DNA of 64,000 nucleotides. Source: AV40 sp035568175. GTDB taxonomy: Bacteria > Verrucomicrobiota > Verrucomicrobiia > Chthoniobacterales > UBA10450. Shown here one piece after another: positions 1-9,637 of this stretch (position 1 is its first letter; every line of letters starts with the position of its first letter). The translations under genes and the position numbers were made by a program. Where the stretch lies: assembly GCA_035568175.1 (NCBI GenBank), contig DATMON010000011.1:62001-126000 (forward strand), read 5' to 3'. The notes under the pieces were generated by a model. That model worked only from the letters and a program-made list of their open reading frames with translations, did not search any database and was not told the origin of the DNA.

Positions 1-414
1 AAAGTCGCTCAGCGGTTGTTCGAAAAGATTGTCGCCCGCGATGACGAGCAAGTCGTCGTTGGTCAGATTCTCGCGTGTCAAAACCAGATTGATGTCGCCG
101 ATTGCGCCTAACTTATCATCGTCACTCTTTGATCCGTCGTTAATAACGGTGATCTGCATCCCACGATGCCTGTCACGCCGTAGCTTTGCGAAAGCGGGTC
201 GATCCTGGTAAGCATTCGCCCAGTTCTGAAAGTCATTGGCGAATTTGTCGTTCGTCACGATGTAGACGGTCTGAAGCGCCGGAACCGAAGCGAGGTTGTC
301 GAAAAGCCATTCGATGATCGGTTTCCCGCCGACTTCCAGCAACGGCTTAGCCTTCTTCAGCGTGAGCGGATAAAGCCGCGTCGCGTATCCAGCGGCAAGA
401 ATGAGCGCGTTCAT
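1..414 (-). CDS. Sugar-phosphate nucleotidyltransferase, partial (C-terminus beyond window)
   Basis: The reverse strand from the ATG at 412-414 reads openly to base 1 (138 residues, incomplete). The N-terminus contains LAAGYATRLYPLT, the nucleotide-binding G-x-x-T-R-L loop of the NTP_transferase (RmlA/GlmU/GalU) fold, followed by KPLLEVGGKPIIEW and later VIAGDNLF, the Asp-containing metal-binding strand. The family makes NDP-sugars from sugar 1-phosphate and NTP in the cytoplasm. The substrate cannot be told from this fragment. It lies 58 bp downstream of glnD on the same strand, so cotranscription is possible. The identity of the fold is secure; glucose-1-phosphate thymidylyl- versus other nucleotidyltransferase is not. 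Confidence 0.85.
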   Translation of the reverse strand, partial: MNALILAAGYATRLYPLTLKKAKPLLEVGGKPIIEWLFDNLASVPALQTVYIVTNDKFANDFQNWANAYQDRPAFAKLRRDRHRGMQITVINDGSKSDDDKLGAIGDINLVLTRENLTNDDLLVIAGDNLFEQPLSDF

Positions 415-472
415 TTAAATTGCCGGACGATAAGCATTCGGCCTAAGCGCGCCAGCTCATTCAACGCGTGAA

Positions 473-3229
473 TTATTTTGCGGCTCCGCCTAAAATAGCC
501 GAACGCAAACGTTTCTGGAGCGCGGCGATGCGATGTGAATCGGTAATCTTACTGCGACTCGCGAGATCTGTGACATAGAATGTATCGATCGCAGCGCCTT
601 TTTGCGTGCTGATACGCGAAAGAACGATATTTGCTCCTTCCTGCCCAAGCGCCGTCAGCAAATCGTAAAGTAAGCCAACGCGATCGGGCGCCTCAATCTG
701 GACCAGCGTGTAAGTGGGATGCGCCCGGTTATCAATTGCGATCCCGGCCGGGAATTCCAGTTCCTGCAGTCGTCGATGTTGAATCTTGTGACGCGCCTCC
801 TCAAGTAACGGCGCAAACTCAAAAGTCTCCACTTCGAGCGCGTGACGCAGCGTGTTTTCGACCTGAACGCGGTCGTGTGCCTCGGTGACGGCTCGCCCTT
901 TCGTATCGCACACGCGGAAAACGGCAAGAACGCTGTGGTCTTCGCGCGGAAAAATGTCGGCGCTCAGGATGTTGAGTGGAACAACCGAAAACGATCCGGC
1001 GATTTTGGCCAGAAGGTCATGACGGTCCCATGTGCAAAACGAAGCGATGCTGTGACCGAATTGGGGAAAAACTTCCCAATTCGCGGCGGGCGAAAGCGCG
1101 AGATCGTGTTCGGCTGAGGTATTCTCGAACAAAGATCGAAACAAGCGAATATGTTTCACGATCTCGGGGAGGTGGGACGCACGGAAATAATTGTCCGGCA
1201 TGAATTCGAAATGCGCTTCGATTTCCTCCGCAAAATCGGGCGACAGCTCGGCCGCCACCGCTGCTTCCAGGGATTCGCGTTCAATCTTGATTTGCTCGTG
1301 ATAGGATTTTTGGTCGGCGAGATACCGCGACGTGGCGTGAAAAAGTTGCCAGACGAGTGATTCCTTCCAATCCGACCAGCTCTGTCCGCTGGTGCCTTGA
1401 CCGTCGGCCAGCGTCAGCAGCATCAGGGCGTGCAGATTTTTTTGGCTGCGAACGATATTTGCAAACTCAACAATCGTCGCCGGATCATCGAGATTTCGTT
1501 GCTGCGCGGTGTTGGAGAGCGAGACGTGATGGTCGACCAGAAGAATGAGTGATTTCCTTTGCTCGGGCGAAAGCTGAAGGCGTTTGGCCACGCTTTGCGC
1601 GAAAAGAGCGCTCGCTTCGGAATGCGGTCGGGCGCCGACGGCTCGACCGGTGTCATGCAGAAGTAAAGCGAGGTAAAGAACAAAGGGATCCTCCAGATTT
1701 TCGAAAAGATGACGATAAGCAATCAATTTCGGATCGTTTGTTCGAATCAATGCGTCGAGCTTGTCGATGCACAGAAGGGTGTGCTCGTCCGCGGTGTAGC
1801 GATGAAAAAATTCATGCTGCACCAAACAGGTCAGCTGGCCGAACTCCGGAATATAACGGCCGAGGTAATCGACCCGGTGCATGAGACGGAGTGTGCGTCC
1901 CACGTCGCCTCTGTTGGATAAGATTGCTTTGAAAATTTCGCGAGGTCCCTTGGCGTAGCGATAAGTGCGGGTGACTTCTCCGAGCGCGCGGCTGGTCAGA
2001 TCCTCCAACTCGGGGCTAAAATCGACATTGTGCTCCTGCGCGAATTGAAACGCTCGCATCATCTCCAACGGATCCGTCTTGAAGAGATCTCGTCGATCGG
2101 TGTGAAGCTGGCCATGACGAACAGAGAAAGATCCCAATCTCGTTTCGGTACCGCGGCGCAACGGCAAGAAAGTGAAAAGCGCGCGGGTGCCGCTGGTCGC
2201 GTAACCGCTGGCAAACTGCTCGGTGATGCGTTCGGTTACGCGAAAAATATTTCGGGTGTGTTTGTAATAATCGCGCATCAACGCTTCGCTTGCGCGCTGG
2301 CCATTCTTTTCCCGATACCGCAACCGCCGTGCGATTTCCTCCTGCAGATTGAGATGGAGAACGTCCGCCGCGCGCTTGGAGAAATAATGTAGGTCGGTCC
2401 GCAGTCGCAGGAGAAAATCGTAGGCCATTTCGATTCGGCGCTGGTCCGATTCACTCAACCAATCTCGGCCGACCAGGTGCGTCGTAGTCAGGGCGCCTTC
2501 TTTGAAATACGACATCCAGAGTAAATTCTGGTAATCACGGAGACCGCCGCAGCCGTTCTTGAGATTTGGTTCCTGCATGTAAACGCTGTCGCCAAATTTG
2601 CGGTGACGCGCATCCTGGTCGCACATTCGCGATTCGACATATTCGCGCTCGGAGCCATCAACGCATTTTGTTCGAAATTGATCGCGAAATTCCTGGGCGA
2701 GCGCGCGGTCTCCGGTCAGGAAACGCGATTCGAGCATGGCCGTTTTTGTTAGCATGTCGCGGTTCGCCTGCGCCAACGCCTCTTTCATCGAGCGCGTCGA
2801 ATGACCTACCTTGAAACCGATGTCCCAAAGCAAATAGAGAATTTGCTCGGCCATCCCTTCCACATACGGAGAAACTTTGCCGGCGCTGTCGCCGTGTAAA
2901 AGCATCACATCCACATCGCTAAATGGGTTGAGCTCGCCCCGCCCGTATCCGCCCAAGGCGATCAGCGCCAAAGAAGTCGTCGGTTGGCCGACGGCGCTGG
3001 TGGCGGCAGCAAAAACGTGGCGTAAAATTACATCTACCAGTTCGCCGCGCCGAGCGCAGATCTCGCGGCCGCCACCGCCGGCCTGATGTTTCAAACGAAG
3101 CCGATGCTCCTCGAGCTTGAGAAATTTTTTATAGGTCGAAAGGACTTCCGTTGGCCGCTGCTTGCCGGCGCCTACAAGCTGATCTTCAGCATGGGCCAGG
3201 ACTTTCTCCAGATGTCGCGAGGTCGCCAT
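473..3229 (-). CDS. glnD: [Protein-PII] uridylyltransferase / uridylyl-removing enzyme
   Basis: 918 residues from the chosen ATG at 3229; the frame is open to 3253, but the extra eight codons lie in a word-like repeat. Order of domains: nucleotidyltransferase core GGYGRGELNPFSDVD (about residues 93-107, with the two catalytic aspartates of SDVD), PII-uridylyltransferase linker, HD domain (ADEHT about 480-484 and LLHDTGRA about 523-530), then two C-terminal ACT domains (the second beginning TLVQIEAPDRVGLLYDLL). This matches full-length bacterial GlnD. In the family the enzyme senses glutamine and uridylylates or deuridylylates PII, controlling nitrogen assimilation. Its downstream position from a sigma-54-type regulator and kinase fits a nitrogen-control context, but no PII gene is in the window. 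Confidence 0.95.
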   Translation of the reverse strand: MATSRHLEKVLAHAEDQLVGAGKQRPTEVLSTYKKFLKLEEHRLRLKHQAGGGGREICARRGELVDVILRHVFAAATSAVGQPTTSLALIALGGYGRGELNPFSDVDVMLLHGDSAGKVSPYVEGMAEQILYLLWDIGFKVGHSTRSMKEALAQANRDMLTKTAMLESRFLTGDRALAQEFRDQFRTKCVDGSEREYVESRMCDQDARHRKFGDSVYMQEPNLKNGCGGLRDYQNLLWMSYFKEGALTTTHLVGRDWLSESDQRRIEMAYDFLLRLRTDLHYFSKRAADVLHLNLQEEIARRLRYREKNGQRASEALMRDYYKHTRNIFRVTERITEQFASGYATSGTRALFTFLPLRRGTETRLGSFSVRHGQLHTDRRDLFKTDPLEMMRAFQFAQEHNVDFSPELEDLTSRALGEVTRTYRYAKGPREIFKAILSNRGDVGRTLRLMHRVDYLGRYIPEFGQLTCLVQHEFFHRYTADEHTLLCIDKLDALIRTNDPKLIAYRHLFENLEDPFVLYLALLLHDTGRAVGARPHSEASALFAQSVAKRLQLSPEQRKSLILLVDHHVSLSNTAQQRNLDDPATIVEFANIVRSQKNLHALMLLTLADGQGTSGQSWSDWKESLVWQLFHATSRYLADQKSYHEQIKIERESLEAAVAAELSPDFAEEIEAHFEFMPDNYFRASHLPEIVKHIRLFRSLFENTSAEHDLALSPAANWEVFPQFGHSIASFCTWDRHDLLAKIAGSFSVVPLNILSADIFPREDHSVLAVFRVCDTKGRAVTEAHDRVQVENTLRHALEVETFEFAPLLEEARHKIQHRRLQELEFPAGIAIDNRAHPTYTLVQIEAPDRVGLLYDLLTALGQEGANIVLSRISTQKGAAIDTFYVTDLASRSKITDSHRIAALQKRLRSAILGGAAK

Positions 3230-3236
3230 TACTTCG

Positions 3237-3366
3237 AAAAGTCCAGGCTCCAAGCTCCAATATCCAGGGAAATTTCAATCTCCAACCCCCAAAAGTTCGA
3301 GGCACCTTTCTGAACCTTTGGTTATTGGAGTTTCCTTGGAGATTGGGTTTTGGGATTTGGAGCTTT
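3237..3366. repeat. Inverted pair of TCCAAGCTCCAA-type word repeats
   Basis: The left part (about 3242-3295) reads in CTCCAAGCTCCAA-like words and the right part (about 3318-3364) in TTGGAGTTTCC and GGGATTTGGAGC-like words, so the two arms are imperfect reverse complements and could fold into a long hairpin between the response regulator stop and glnD. It may act as a terminator-like or processing structure. Similar words occur inside the carbamoyltransferase gene at 17966-18040. Confidence 0.6.
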
Positions 3367-3367
3367 T

Positions 3368-4765
3368 TTAGAGGTGGATCGCGTAACGCTTGAGCTTGTT
3401 GTAGAGCGTTGGCCGTTGAATGCCGAGCAGTTCCGCCGCTTTCTTTTTGTTTCCGTGGCACTGCGCCAACGCCTGCAGGATCGTTACTCGTTCCATGTCA
3501 TCCAGACTTTGCACGCCTTGCGGGACAACGGTGCGCTCAATCTGTTGCAACGCCGTCGGCAACTGCAATTCGCCTGGCAATTCTTTTACGCTGACAACGT
3601 TTTGCCGCGCCAGCACCACCGCGTATTCCATCGCGTTCTGTAATTCGCGCACGTTCCCCGGCCACGAATAATCGAGCAATTTTTGGAACGCTTCCGGCGA
3701 AATCTCGGGCTCGGATTTTCCCAGCTGCTGCGCAAACTGTTTTATAAAAAATGTGACCAGCGGCGGGATATCCTGCTTTCGGTCGCGCAACGGCGGCACT
3801 TCGATCTGAAAGGTGTTGAGCCGATAATACAAATCCGAGCGTAACCGATTGTCGGCGAGCGCCTGTGGAATTGGCCGGTTGGTCGCTGCGATTACCCGAA
3901 AATTCGCCTTCAATGTGCGTGTGCTCCCAAGCGGCCGAAATTCGCGCTCCTGCAGCACACGCAGGAACCGCGTCTGCAAATCCGCTGGCATATCCGAGAT
4001 CTCATCCAAAAACAGAGTGCTTCCGTCTGCTTCCGCGATCATTCCCGGAAAATCGTTCATCGCTCCGGTGAACGAGCCTTTGACATAACCAAACAGCTCT
4101 CCCTCGATCATCGCTTGTGGAAACGCCGCGCAATTGAGTTTCACCATCGGCCGCTCCGATCGACGACTGCGATGATGAATCAAATTCGCGATCACTTCCT
4201 TGCCGACGCCGCTTTCGCCCGTGATCAAGACATTGGCTTCCGACGGCGCCATCGCATTGATCAGCTCCTCGATTTCCTGCATCGATTTGCTTTTGAACAC
4301 AGGCGTCAATCGCGTCTCCGCGATTTCCAGGCGTTTTTCGAGCTCTACCGTTTTCTCGCGAAGCTGTTGCGTTTCGCGAAGAAGCGATTGTTTCTCCAGC
4401 GCCTTTTCGACGAGGCTAAGCAGTTCCTCCGGCGCGTAGGGTTTGCTGATAAAATGAAACGCGCCGCGCTTGATCGATTCGATCGCGTTGTTGAGCGTGT
4501 CGTGCGCGGTCAGGATGATGACCTGCGTCTCGGGCCGCTCGGTCTTAATCTGCTCAAGCATCTGCAATCCCTCCGCGTCCGGCAGTTGCAGATCGAGCAG
4601 AACGAGAGACGGCGCTTTATTTTTCAACGCCTTCAATCCAGCCGCGGCCGTGGCGGCCGTGTCGATCTCGAATCCGTGGCGGCTGAGCAGCGCTTCGAGC
4701 GTCAGCAGGATCGGCCGCTCGTCGTCGATAATCAAAATCCGCCGACTCTCTTTCATCGGGCTCAA
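3368..4765 (-). CDS. NtrC-family sigma-54-dependent response regulator
   Basis: 465 residues. Receiver domain at 9-120 with the acidic pocket IDDE (13-16), phospho-acceptor Asp58 in LVLLDLQLPD, and conserved LTAHD and SKPY. AAA+ domain with Walker A GESGVGKE (183-190), sigma-54 contact loop GSFTGA (230-235; the consensus is GAFTGA), Walker B LFLDEI (251-256). Fis-type HTH at about 437-463 (GNKKKAAELLGIQRPTLYNKL). The family activates sigma-54 promoters after phosphorylation. Its start overlaps the stop of the upstream kinase gene by 4 bp, implying translational coupling. Comparable regulators (PrsR) go with exosortase systems in other bacteria, but nothing here fixes the regulon; nitrogen control is an equal possibility given glnD. 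Confidence 0.93.
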   Translation of the reverse strand: MSPMKESRRILIIDDERPILLTLEALLSRHGFEIDTAATAAAGLKALKNKAPSLVLLDLQLPDAEGLQMLEQIKTERPETQVIILTAHDTLNNAIESIKRGAFHFISKPYAPEELLSLVEKALEKQSLLRETQQLREKTVELEKRLEIAETRLTPVFKSKSMQEIEELINAMAPSEANVLITGESGVGKEVIANLIHHRSRRSERPMVKLNCAAFPQAMIEGELFGYVKGSFTGAMNDFPGMIAEADGSTLFLDEISDMPADLQTRFLRVLQEREFRPLGSTRTLKANFRVIAATNRPIPQALADNRLRSDLYYRLNTFQIEVPPLRDRKQDIPPLVTFFIKQFAQQLGKSEPEISPEAFQKLLDYSWPGNVRELQNAMEYAVVLARQNVVSVKELPGELQLPTALQQIERTVVPQGVQSLDDMERVTILQALAQCHGNKKKAAELLGIQRPTLYNKLKRYAIHL

Positions 4766-5475
4766 GATTCTTCGGCAGGGAAAATTGGCAGCGTCAAAGT
4801 CGTTATGAGCGTCGATGTTTTCCGATCGTAATCAGCTCGGAAATCGCCACTATGCGCTTCCGCAGTCGAACGCACCTGGTTGAGCCCGAGTCCATAGTGG
4901 CCCTGGCCCACGTTTCGCAACGGTTCGCGTCCCCAATTTTCAGTCGATAATTCGAAGCGCGCTTTCGGTTCCCGCAGCTCGAAAACGAAACGATTCTTGT
5001 CGACGTAACCTTTCGCGGCGATCGCTTTGATATTGCGCTCGTGTTGAAAAGCGTTGCTGAAAATCTCGAGAAAGGCTTGTTGAATCAGCTGCGGATCGAT
5101 TTGTAACGTCGCATCTTTTAATTGCACATCCCAGGTCACCTTGGCCGCGTTGTCTGGAAATTCCTTCGCCAGTTTCTGTTTCAAATCCTCGACGAAATCC
5201 GCCGCGGAATAGGAAATCAGATTCGGGTTGGCCTGGCTCAGCCCGGCAGTCAGTCGCTGCAGGCCGATTCCGATTTGTGAAATCATCTCGCGCAGCCGCC
5301 GAACCTCAGTCTTCATTTCCTCTTCTTCGGCCAGCTCGGCGAGATAAGCCGATTGCAACTCGACCGCGTTCAAATTATTTCGAATGTCGTGACTCAGTTG
5401 CCGGACAAACTTGACCATGTGCGGCCACGGTACGCCCGGCGTGTCATTTCCTGGTTGCTGGGAAGAGATCGGCAT
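4762..5475 (-). CDS. Short soluble sensor histidine kinase, partner of the sigma-54 regulator
   Basis: 237 residues. A dimerisation/H-box, RQLSHDIRNNLNAVE, with His29 as likely phospho-acceptor, is followed by a coiled-coil stretch rich in Glu and Leu (about 48-75) and an HATPase_c domain with an N-box (EIFSNAFQHE) and a G-box (GHYGLGLNQVR). There is no membrane segment and no room for a PAS, GAF or sensor domain, so any input must act through protein contact or a separate sensor. It lies 25 bp after pgi and overlaps the regulator gene by 4 bp. The pair is clearly a two-component system; the signal is unknown. Confidence 0.85.
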   Translation of the reverse strand: MPISSQQPGNDTPGVPWPHMVKFVRQLSHDIRNNLNAVELQSAYLAELAEEEEMKTEVRRLREMISQIGIGLQRLTAGLSQANPNLISYSAADFVEDLKQKLAKEFPDNAAKVTWDVQLKDATLQIDPQLIQQAFLEIFSNAFQHERNIKAIAAKGYVDKNRFVFELREPKARFELSTENWGREPLRNVGQGHYGLGLNQVRSTAEAHSGDFRADYDRKTSTLITTLTLPIFPAEES

Positions 5476-5500
5476 ACTTCAATTCGACAGCGAGCAAAAG

Positions 5501-7078
5501 CTATTCCGCCAGAGAAAATTTGTCCTCCGACGGCTCTCCGTTCTTCGCAATCTGCACACGCGAATCGTTGCTCGCAAGATGTTGCAGGACGTGAAAAACA
5601 TCTTCCGGGTCGGCATCGATCGCGCGCGCAATTTCTTCCGCGGTCTTTCCGGTTCCACCCGAAAGCTTTTTGCGAACGTCGTCTTGCAACTGGAGTAATC
5701 GCGTCGCCGCCTTCTTTCCGGCTTCCACTCCCGGTTGATGATAGGCGTTGATGTTGACGAGCGAACCATAAAAGCCGACCGCGCGTTCGTAGAGCGCGAT
5801 CAACGCGCCGATGTTGAATGCGTTCGGTTCCGAAATGCTGACCGTAATCGATTCGCGCTCCTTTTCATAAAGCGCCGCGCGTGTCCCCCGCAAAAATCCG
5901 TGCAGATAATCGCCGCTGGTAACATCGCTCTCCACTTCGAAAGCTGCACGATTTCGATCTCTCCCCACTTCAATGAAGGTGAGAAAGAAATTCAGAACGC
6001 CGTCGCGGAGTTGCTGCACGTAGGCGTGTTGATCGGTCGACCCTTTGTTTCCGTAAACGGCGATCCCTTGATTTACGACTTTGCCGTCGAGATCCTTCTC
6101 TTTGCCTAACGACTCCATAACCAGCTGTTGGAGATAGCGGCTGAAGAGGAGCAATCGATCTTTATAAGGAAGCACTACCATGTCTTTTTCGCCGCGACCG
6201 TTGCCGGCGTAAAACCACATCAAAGCGAGCAACATCGCGGCATTTTGGCGAAAATCGTTGGTTCGTGTCCGTTCGTCCATCGCCGCCGCGCCAGCCAGAA
6301 AATTATCGATGTCGAAACCTTCCAACGCCATCGGCACCAGTCCAACCGCGCTCATCACCGATGTGCGCCCGCCGACCCAATCCCACATTGGAAAACGCGC
6401 AATCCAACCGTTTTTCTCCGCGTGCTTGTCCAGATCGCTGCCGACGCCGGTGATGGCGACCGCGTGTTTCGCGAAATCCAAGCCAGCAGATTTGAATCGC
6501 GCTTCCGCTTCCAACATTCCATTGCGTGTTTCTTTTGTTCCGCCGGACTTCGAAATGACGACGACGATTGTCCGGGCGAGTTCGTTGTCGATCTTATCCA
6601 GCACCCGATCGAATCCGTCGGGATCGGTGTTATCGAAAAAGTAAATGTCCAACGGGTCCTTCGCTGTCCCGAGCGCGTCGGCGATGAATTGCGGTCCGAG
6701 CGCCGAGCCGCCAATCCCAATCGAGAGGACATGTTGAAATTGTTCCCCGCGACCGCCTTTGATCTTCCCAGAGTGGATGTCGGCCGCGAATTGTTTGATC
6801 CGTCCGTACGTCTTTTCAATCTCGGCGCGCAGCTCCCCATTGGGCGCGAGCGCGGGCTTGCGCAGCCAGTAATGGCCGACCATTCGTTTTTCGTCGGGAT
6901 TGGCAATCCCGCCTGCTTCCAAGTCGCGCATCGCGGCAAACGCCTTGTCGATCTTCGCTCCCATCTTGTCGAAGAAATCGTCCGGAAATTTCATCCGGCT
7001 GATGTCGATCGAAAAACCGAGATCGTTGTAGCGCAAGAAATGTTGCTGGAACCGCTGCCAGAGTGAAGAAGAAGCCAT
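5501..7078 (-). CDS. pgi: Glucose-6-phosphate isomerase
   Basis: 525 residues from the ATG at 7078 (MASSSLWQRFQQ); the reading frame extends to 7174 but those codons overlap the inverted-repeat element at 7129-7185. Conserved family stretches include GIGGSALGPQFIADAL, FDNTDPDG, SKSGGTKETRNGM (sugar-phosphate binding), WVGGRTSVMSAVGLVPMAL and QHAYVQQLRDG. It interconverts glucose 6-phosphate and fructose 6-phosphate in glycolysis and gluconeogenesis and supplies hexose phosphate for the glycan genes. The same strand carries the kinase, regulator and glnD closely downstream, so a run-through operon is plausible. Confidence 0.95.
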   Translation of the reverse strand: MASSSLWQRFQQHFLRYNDLGFSIDISRMKFPDDFFDKMGAKIDKAFAAMRDLEAGGIANPDEKRMVGHYWLRKPALAPNGELRAEIEKTYGRIKQFAADIHSGKIKGGRGEQFQHVLSIGIGGSALGPQFIADALGTAKDPLDIYFFDNTDPDGFDRVLDKIDNELARTIVVVISKSGGTKETRNGMLEAEARFKSAGLDFAKHAVAITGVGSDLDKHAEKNGWIARFPMWDWVGGRTSVMSAVGLVPMALEGFDIDNFLAGAAAMDERTRTNDFRQNAAMLLALMWFYAGNGRGEKDMVVLPYKDRLLLFSRYLQQLVMESLGKEKDLDGKVVNQGIAVYGNKGSTDQHAYVQQLRDGVLNFFLTFIEVGRDRNRAAFEVESDVTSGDYLHGFLRGTRAALYEKERESITVSISEPNAFNIGALIALYERAVGFYGSLVNINAYHQPGVEAGKKAATRLLQLQDDVRKKLSGGTGKTAEEIARAIDADPEDVFHVLQHLASNDSRVQIAKNGEPSEDKFSLAE

Positions 7079-7128
7079 TCCGGAAGGATACCGGAGGGAT
7101 GACCTCCGTGTCGTTCCTAAAATTTCAA

Positions 7129-7185
7129 GGTAGGGGCGGTTCACCGAACCGCCCGCGGGCGATTGAGGTCTCAATCGCCCCTACC
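7129..7185. repeat. Cloverleaf-like inverted-repeat element between pgi and the S9 peptidase
   Basis: GGTAGGGGCG (7129-7138) pairs with CGCCCCTACC (7176-7185). Inside are two further hairpins: GCGGTT/AACCGC (7137-7153) and GCGATTGA/TCAATCGC (7159-7178). The outer stem plus two inner stem-loops is typical of REP/BIME-like intergenic elements. It lies just downstream of the peptidase stop on the minus strand and could stabilise or end that transcript. Confidence 0.65.
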
Positions 7186-7187
7186 TT

Positions 7188-9506
7188 TTACCTGGGCGGT
7201 TTGGCTGGCTTTTCTTCAGTGCCTTCCCGCTTGAGCGGCACTTCTTCTTTCGGGGCCACTTCGTACTCGGGTTTGGACGTGCCGAGCAGCCAGTGGTCAA
7301 ACCAACCGACGATATTTTGCAAGCGCTCGACCCGATGCCACGGCTTGCCCGAGCGTGAGAGCTCGTGCGATTCGTCCGGAAATCGTACCATTACCGTCGG
7401 GATCTTACGAAACTTGAGCGCGCGGAACATTTCTTCGCCCCCTGCGCTTGGCGGCGTGCGATAATCGGCTTCGCCCAAAATAAACATCATCGGTGTTTTC
7501 ACATCCTTGATGTAAGTGATCGGCGAGCGCGCTTTGAAATCCTCTTCCTGGTCGAACGGCGGTCCTTTGAACCAGGCAGGTTGGAATAAGGTGAAGTCCG
7601 CCGCGTACCACCAATGCGCCCAGCTTGCGATGTCGCGCTGCGCGACTGCCGCCGCAAAGCGAGTCGTATGTCCGACGACCCAGTTCGTGAGCAACCCGCC
7701 ACCGCTGCCGCCGGTGACGCCGAGTTTTTTCTCGTCGATGTAACCGCGTCTCACCACTTCATCCACCCCCGCCATCAAATCTTTGAAATCGTCGCCCGGA
7801 TAATGGTATTGAATCACGTTTCCAAAATCCTGGCCGTAAGTCGTGCTGCCGCGAGGGTTCGGAAAAAGCACCACATAACCCTTCGCCGCCATCCATTGGA
7901 ATTCGTGCTCGAAGATGTAGCCGTAAGCCGCATGCGGCCCGCCATGAATGTTGAGGATGAGCGGGTATTTCTTTGCGGGATTAAAATCCGGCGGCTTCTG
8001 CACCCATGCCTGAATCATTTTACCGTCGAAACTTTTGTAGGAAATTTCCTCCGGCTCGGTCAGATTGAGTTTCGAGAAAAGTTCCTTGTTAACGTCGGTC
8101 AGTTGCCGCGGCTGCGCGTTGGCTGACTCTCGATCTAATACGAACAAGTCTCCAACGCGCGTCGGGGTGGAGGCTGCATAAACGATCTTCGAGCCGTCGT
8201 TGGACGCGCGAAACTGGGAGACTGCCTGATTGCCGTTAACCAGATCGCTGACGGCGCCGGTTGTCGCATCGAACGATGCCAGAATCGCTTTGCCTTGTTT
8301 GCCATAAACTTCGACCAGACTGCGTCCATCTGGCGCCCAGACGGGAACGCTTCGCCCGCCGGCCCGCGGCGGCGCATTATCGCCGAACGGACCATCGCCA
8401 ATGTCGAAGTCGAATTTTTCGGTCAAGTTTCGCGGCTTCGCGTTCGTTGTCAGATCGACAATCCACAGATCCGGCTGCGTGTAGGAGTTCACTGGCTGAG
8501 TGACCGATGCGACGAATGCGAGTTGCTTGCCATCAGCACTAAGCGAGAAGGGGCCCAAATCCATTTCGATCGTGTTGAGCTTGGTCGCGTTGCCACCGCT
8601 CGTGCTGATCGAATAAAGTTCGCTCTTCGGCTGCTCGTAATACGGTTCGTCGATGTGAAGCGAAACAAAGTAAATCTGCGCTCCGTCCTTCGACCAAACG
8701 ACGTTGCCTTCGTCGAAACGACCGGACGTTAATTGCTTTGGCTGCACTTTTTCATCCGCGTTCCGTGGCGCCTGGATTACCCAGATATGCGCCGGATGTT
8801 TTGGATCGGCGTAACCTTCGTTGTCTTCGCGATACACCGCTCGTGTAATCACGCGCACGTCGCTTTCGTGTTCTGATTCCGCTTCCGCTTTTTTCGTGTC
8901 GTCGGAGGCGGTCTTCGTCGCCGTGTTTTTCTCAGCAGGAGTTTTCGAAGCGGCCGGCGAAGCCGTGGGCGACGTTGCGCTGGCAGCCTTCTTCAATTCC
9001 TCTTCACTCTTCTTTTTCTTTTCCTGTTTGGCCAGGTCCTCCGCATTCGTCTCGCTCGTAAAGGCGATTGTCTTTCCGTCCGGCGACCAAACTGGATTGC
9101 TCGCTCCCTTGGGAAGATCGGTAAACGAAAACGAATCGCCGCCGGCCATTGGTAAGATCGACAATTGCGGCGGCTCGGGTTTGCCGTCTTTCTCCGTCGC
9201 TCGAATGAAAAGGATAAATTTTCCATCCGGCGACCAACGCGGCGTCGAATCATGATCGCCCTTGGTCAACTGATGCGGTTCTTCTCCGCCGCTCGTGGGA
9301 ACCGACCAGATTGAGGTGTTATAGCCTTCTTTCTTCTCGTTCACCGTCACGCGCACAAACGCCACGCGCGATCCATCCGGCGAAACTTGTGGGTCGCCGA
9401 CCCAGACAAAATCCCAGAGATCCTTTTCGGTGATGTTGCGCTTTTGCGCGAACAAATTGCCGGCGGCGAGTGTGAGAAATAAAACGAGTGAGAGAAGCGT
9501 GCGCAT
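7188..9506 (-). CDS. Secreted S9-family prolyl oligopeptidase / acylaminoacyl peptidase-like serine peptidase
   Basis: 772 residues from the ATG at 9506, the start that places a classical signal peptide first (MRTLLSLVLFLTLAAGNLFA); the frame reaches 9527. The N-terminal half is a WD40-like beta-propeller with TolB-type repeats (VSPDGSRVAFV, WSPDGKFILFI, VWSPDGKTIAF). A low-complexity Lys/Ala/Ser/Thr insert lies at about residues 165-220. The C-terminal alpha/beta hydrolase carries the nucleophile in GVTGGSGGG (Ser about 600), the acid in LGEADYRTPP and the histidine in PDESHELS. The family cleaves short peptides, often after proline or at acylated N-termini. It is probably periplasmic; the charged C-terminal tail is unusual but harmless. 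Confidence 0.92.
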   Translation of the reverse strand: MRTLLSLVLFLTLAAGNLFAQKRNITEKDLWDFVWVGDPQVSPDGSRVAFVRVTVNEKKEGYNTSIWSVPTSGGEEPHQLTKGDHDSTPRWSPDGKFILFIRATEKDGKPEPPQLSILPMAGGDSFSFTDLPKGASNPVWSPDGKTIAFTSETNAEDLAKQEKKKKSEEELKKAASATSPTASPAASKTPAEKNTATKTASDDTKKAEAESEHESDVRVITRAVYREDNEGYADPKHPAHIWVIQAPRNADEKVQPKQLTSGRFDEGNVVWSKDGAQIYFVSLHIDEPYYEQPKSELYSISTSGGNATKLNTIEMDLGPFSLSADGKQLAFVASVTQPVNSYTQPDLWIVDLTTNAKPRNLTEKFDFDIGDGPFGDNAPPRAGGRSVPVWAPDGRSLVEVYGKQGKAILASFDATTGAVSDLVNGNQAVSQFRASNDGSKIVYAASTPTRVGDLFVLDRESANAQPRQLTDVNKELFSKLNLTEPEEISYKSFDGKMIQAWVQKPPDFNPAKKYPLILNIHGGPHAAYGYIFEHEFQWMAAKGYVVLFPNPRGSTTYGQDFGNVIQYHYPGDDFKDLMAGVDEVVRRGYIDEKKLGVTGGSGGGLLTNWVVGHTTRFAAAVAQRDIASWAHWWYAADFTLFQPAWFKGPPFDQEEDFKARSPITYIKDVKTPMMFILGEADYRTPPSAGGEEMFRALKFRKIPTVMVRFPDESHELSRSGKPWHRVERLQNIVGWFDHWLLGTSKPEYEVAPKEEVPLKREGTEEKPAKPPR

Positions 9507-9637
9507 AGATTTATAAATGACGTCCACGGTCTTGGATTTTTGTATCGGAACAAGGTGGCTGTCGATGTTAACAGGTCCACCTGATTGGATGCGAGCGACG
9601 GTTTCTTGGATTCAAGATCTTATGAATCCTGTCGTTG

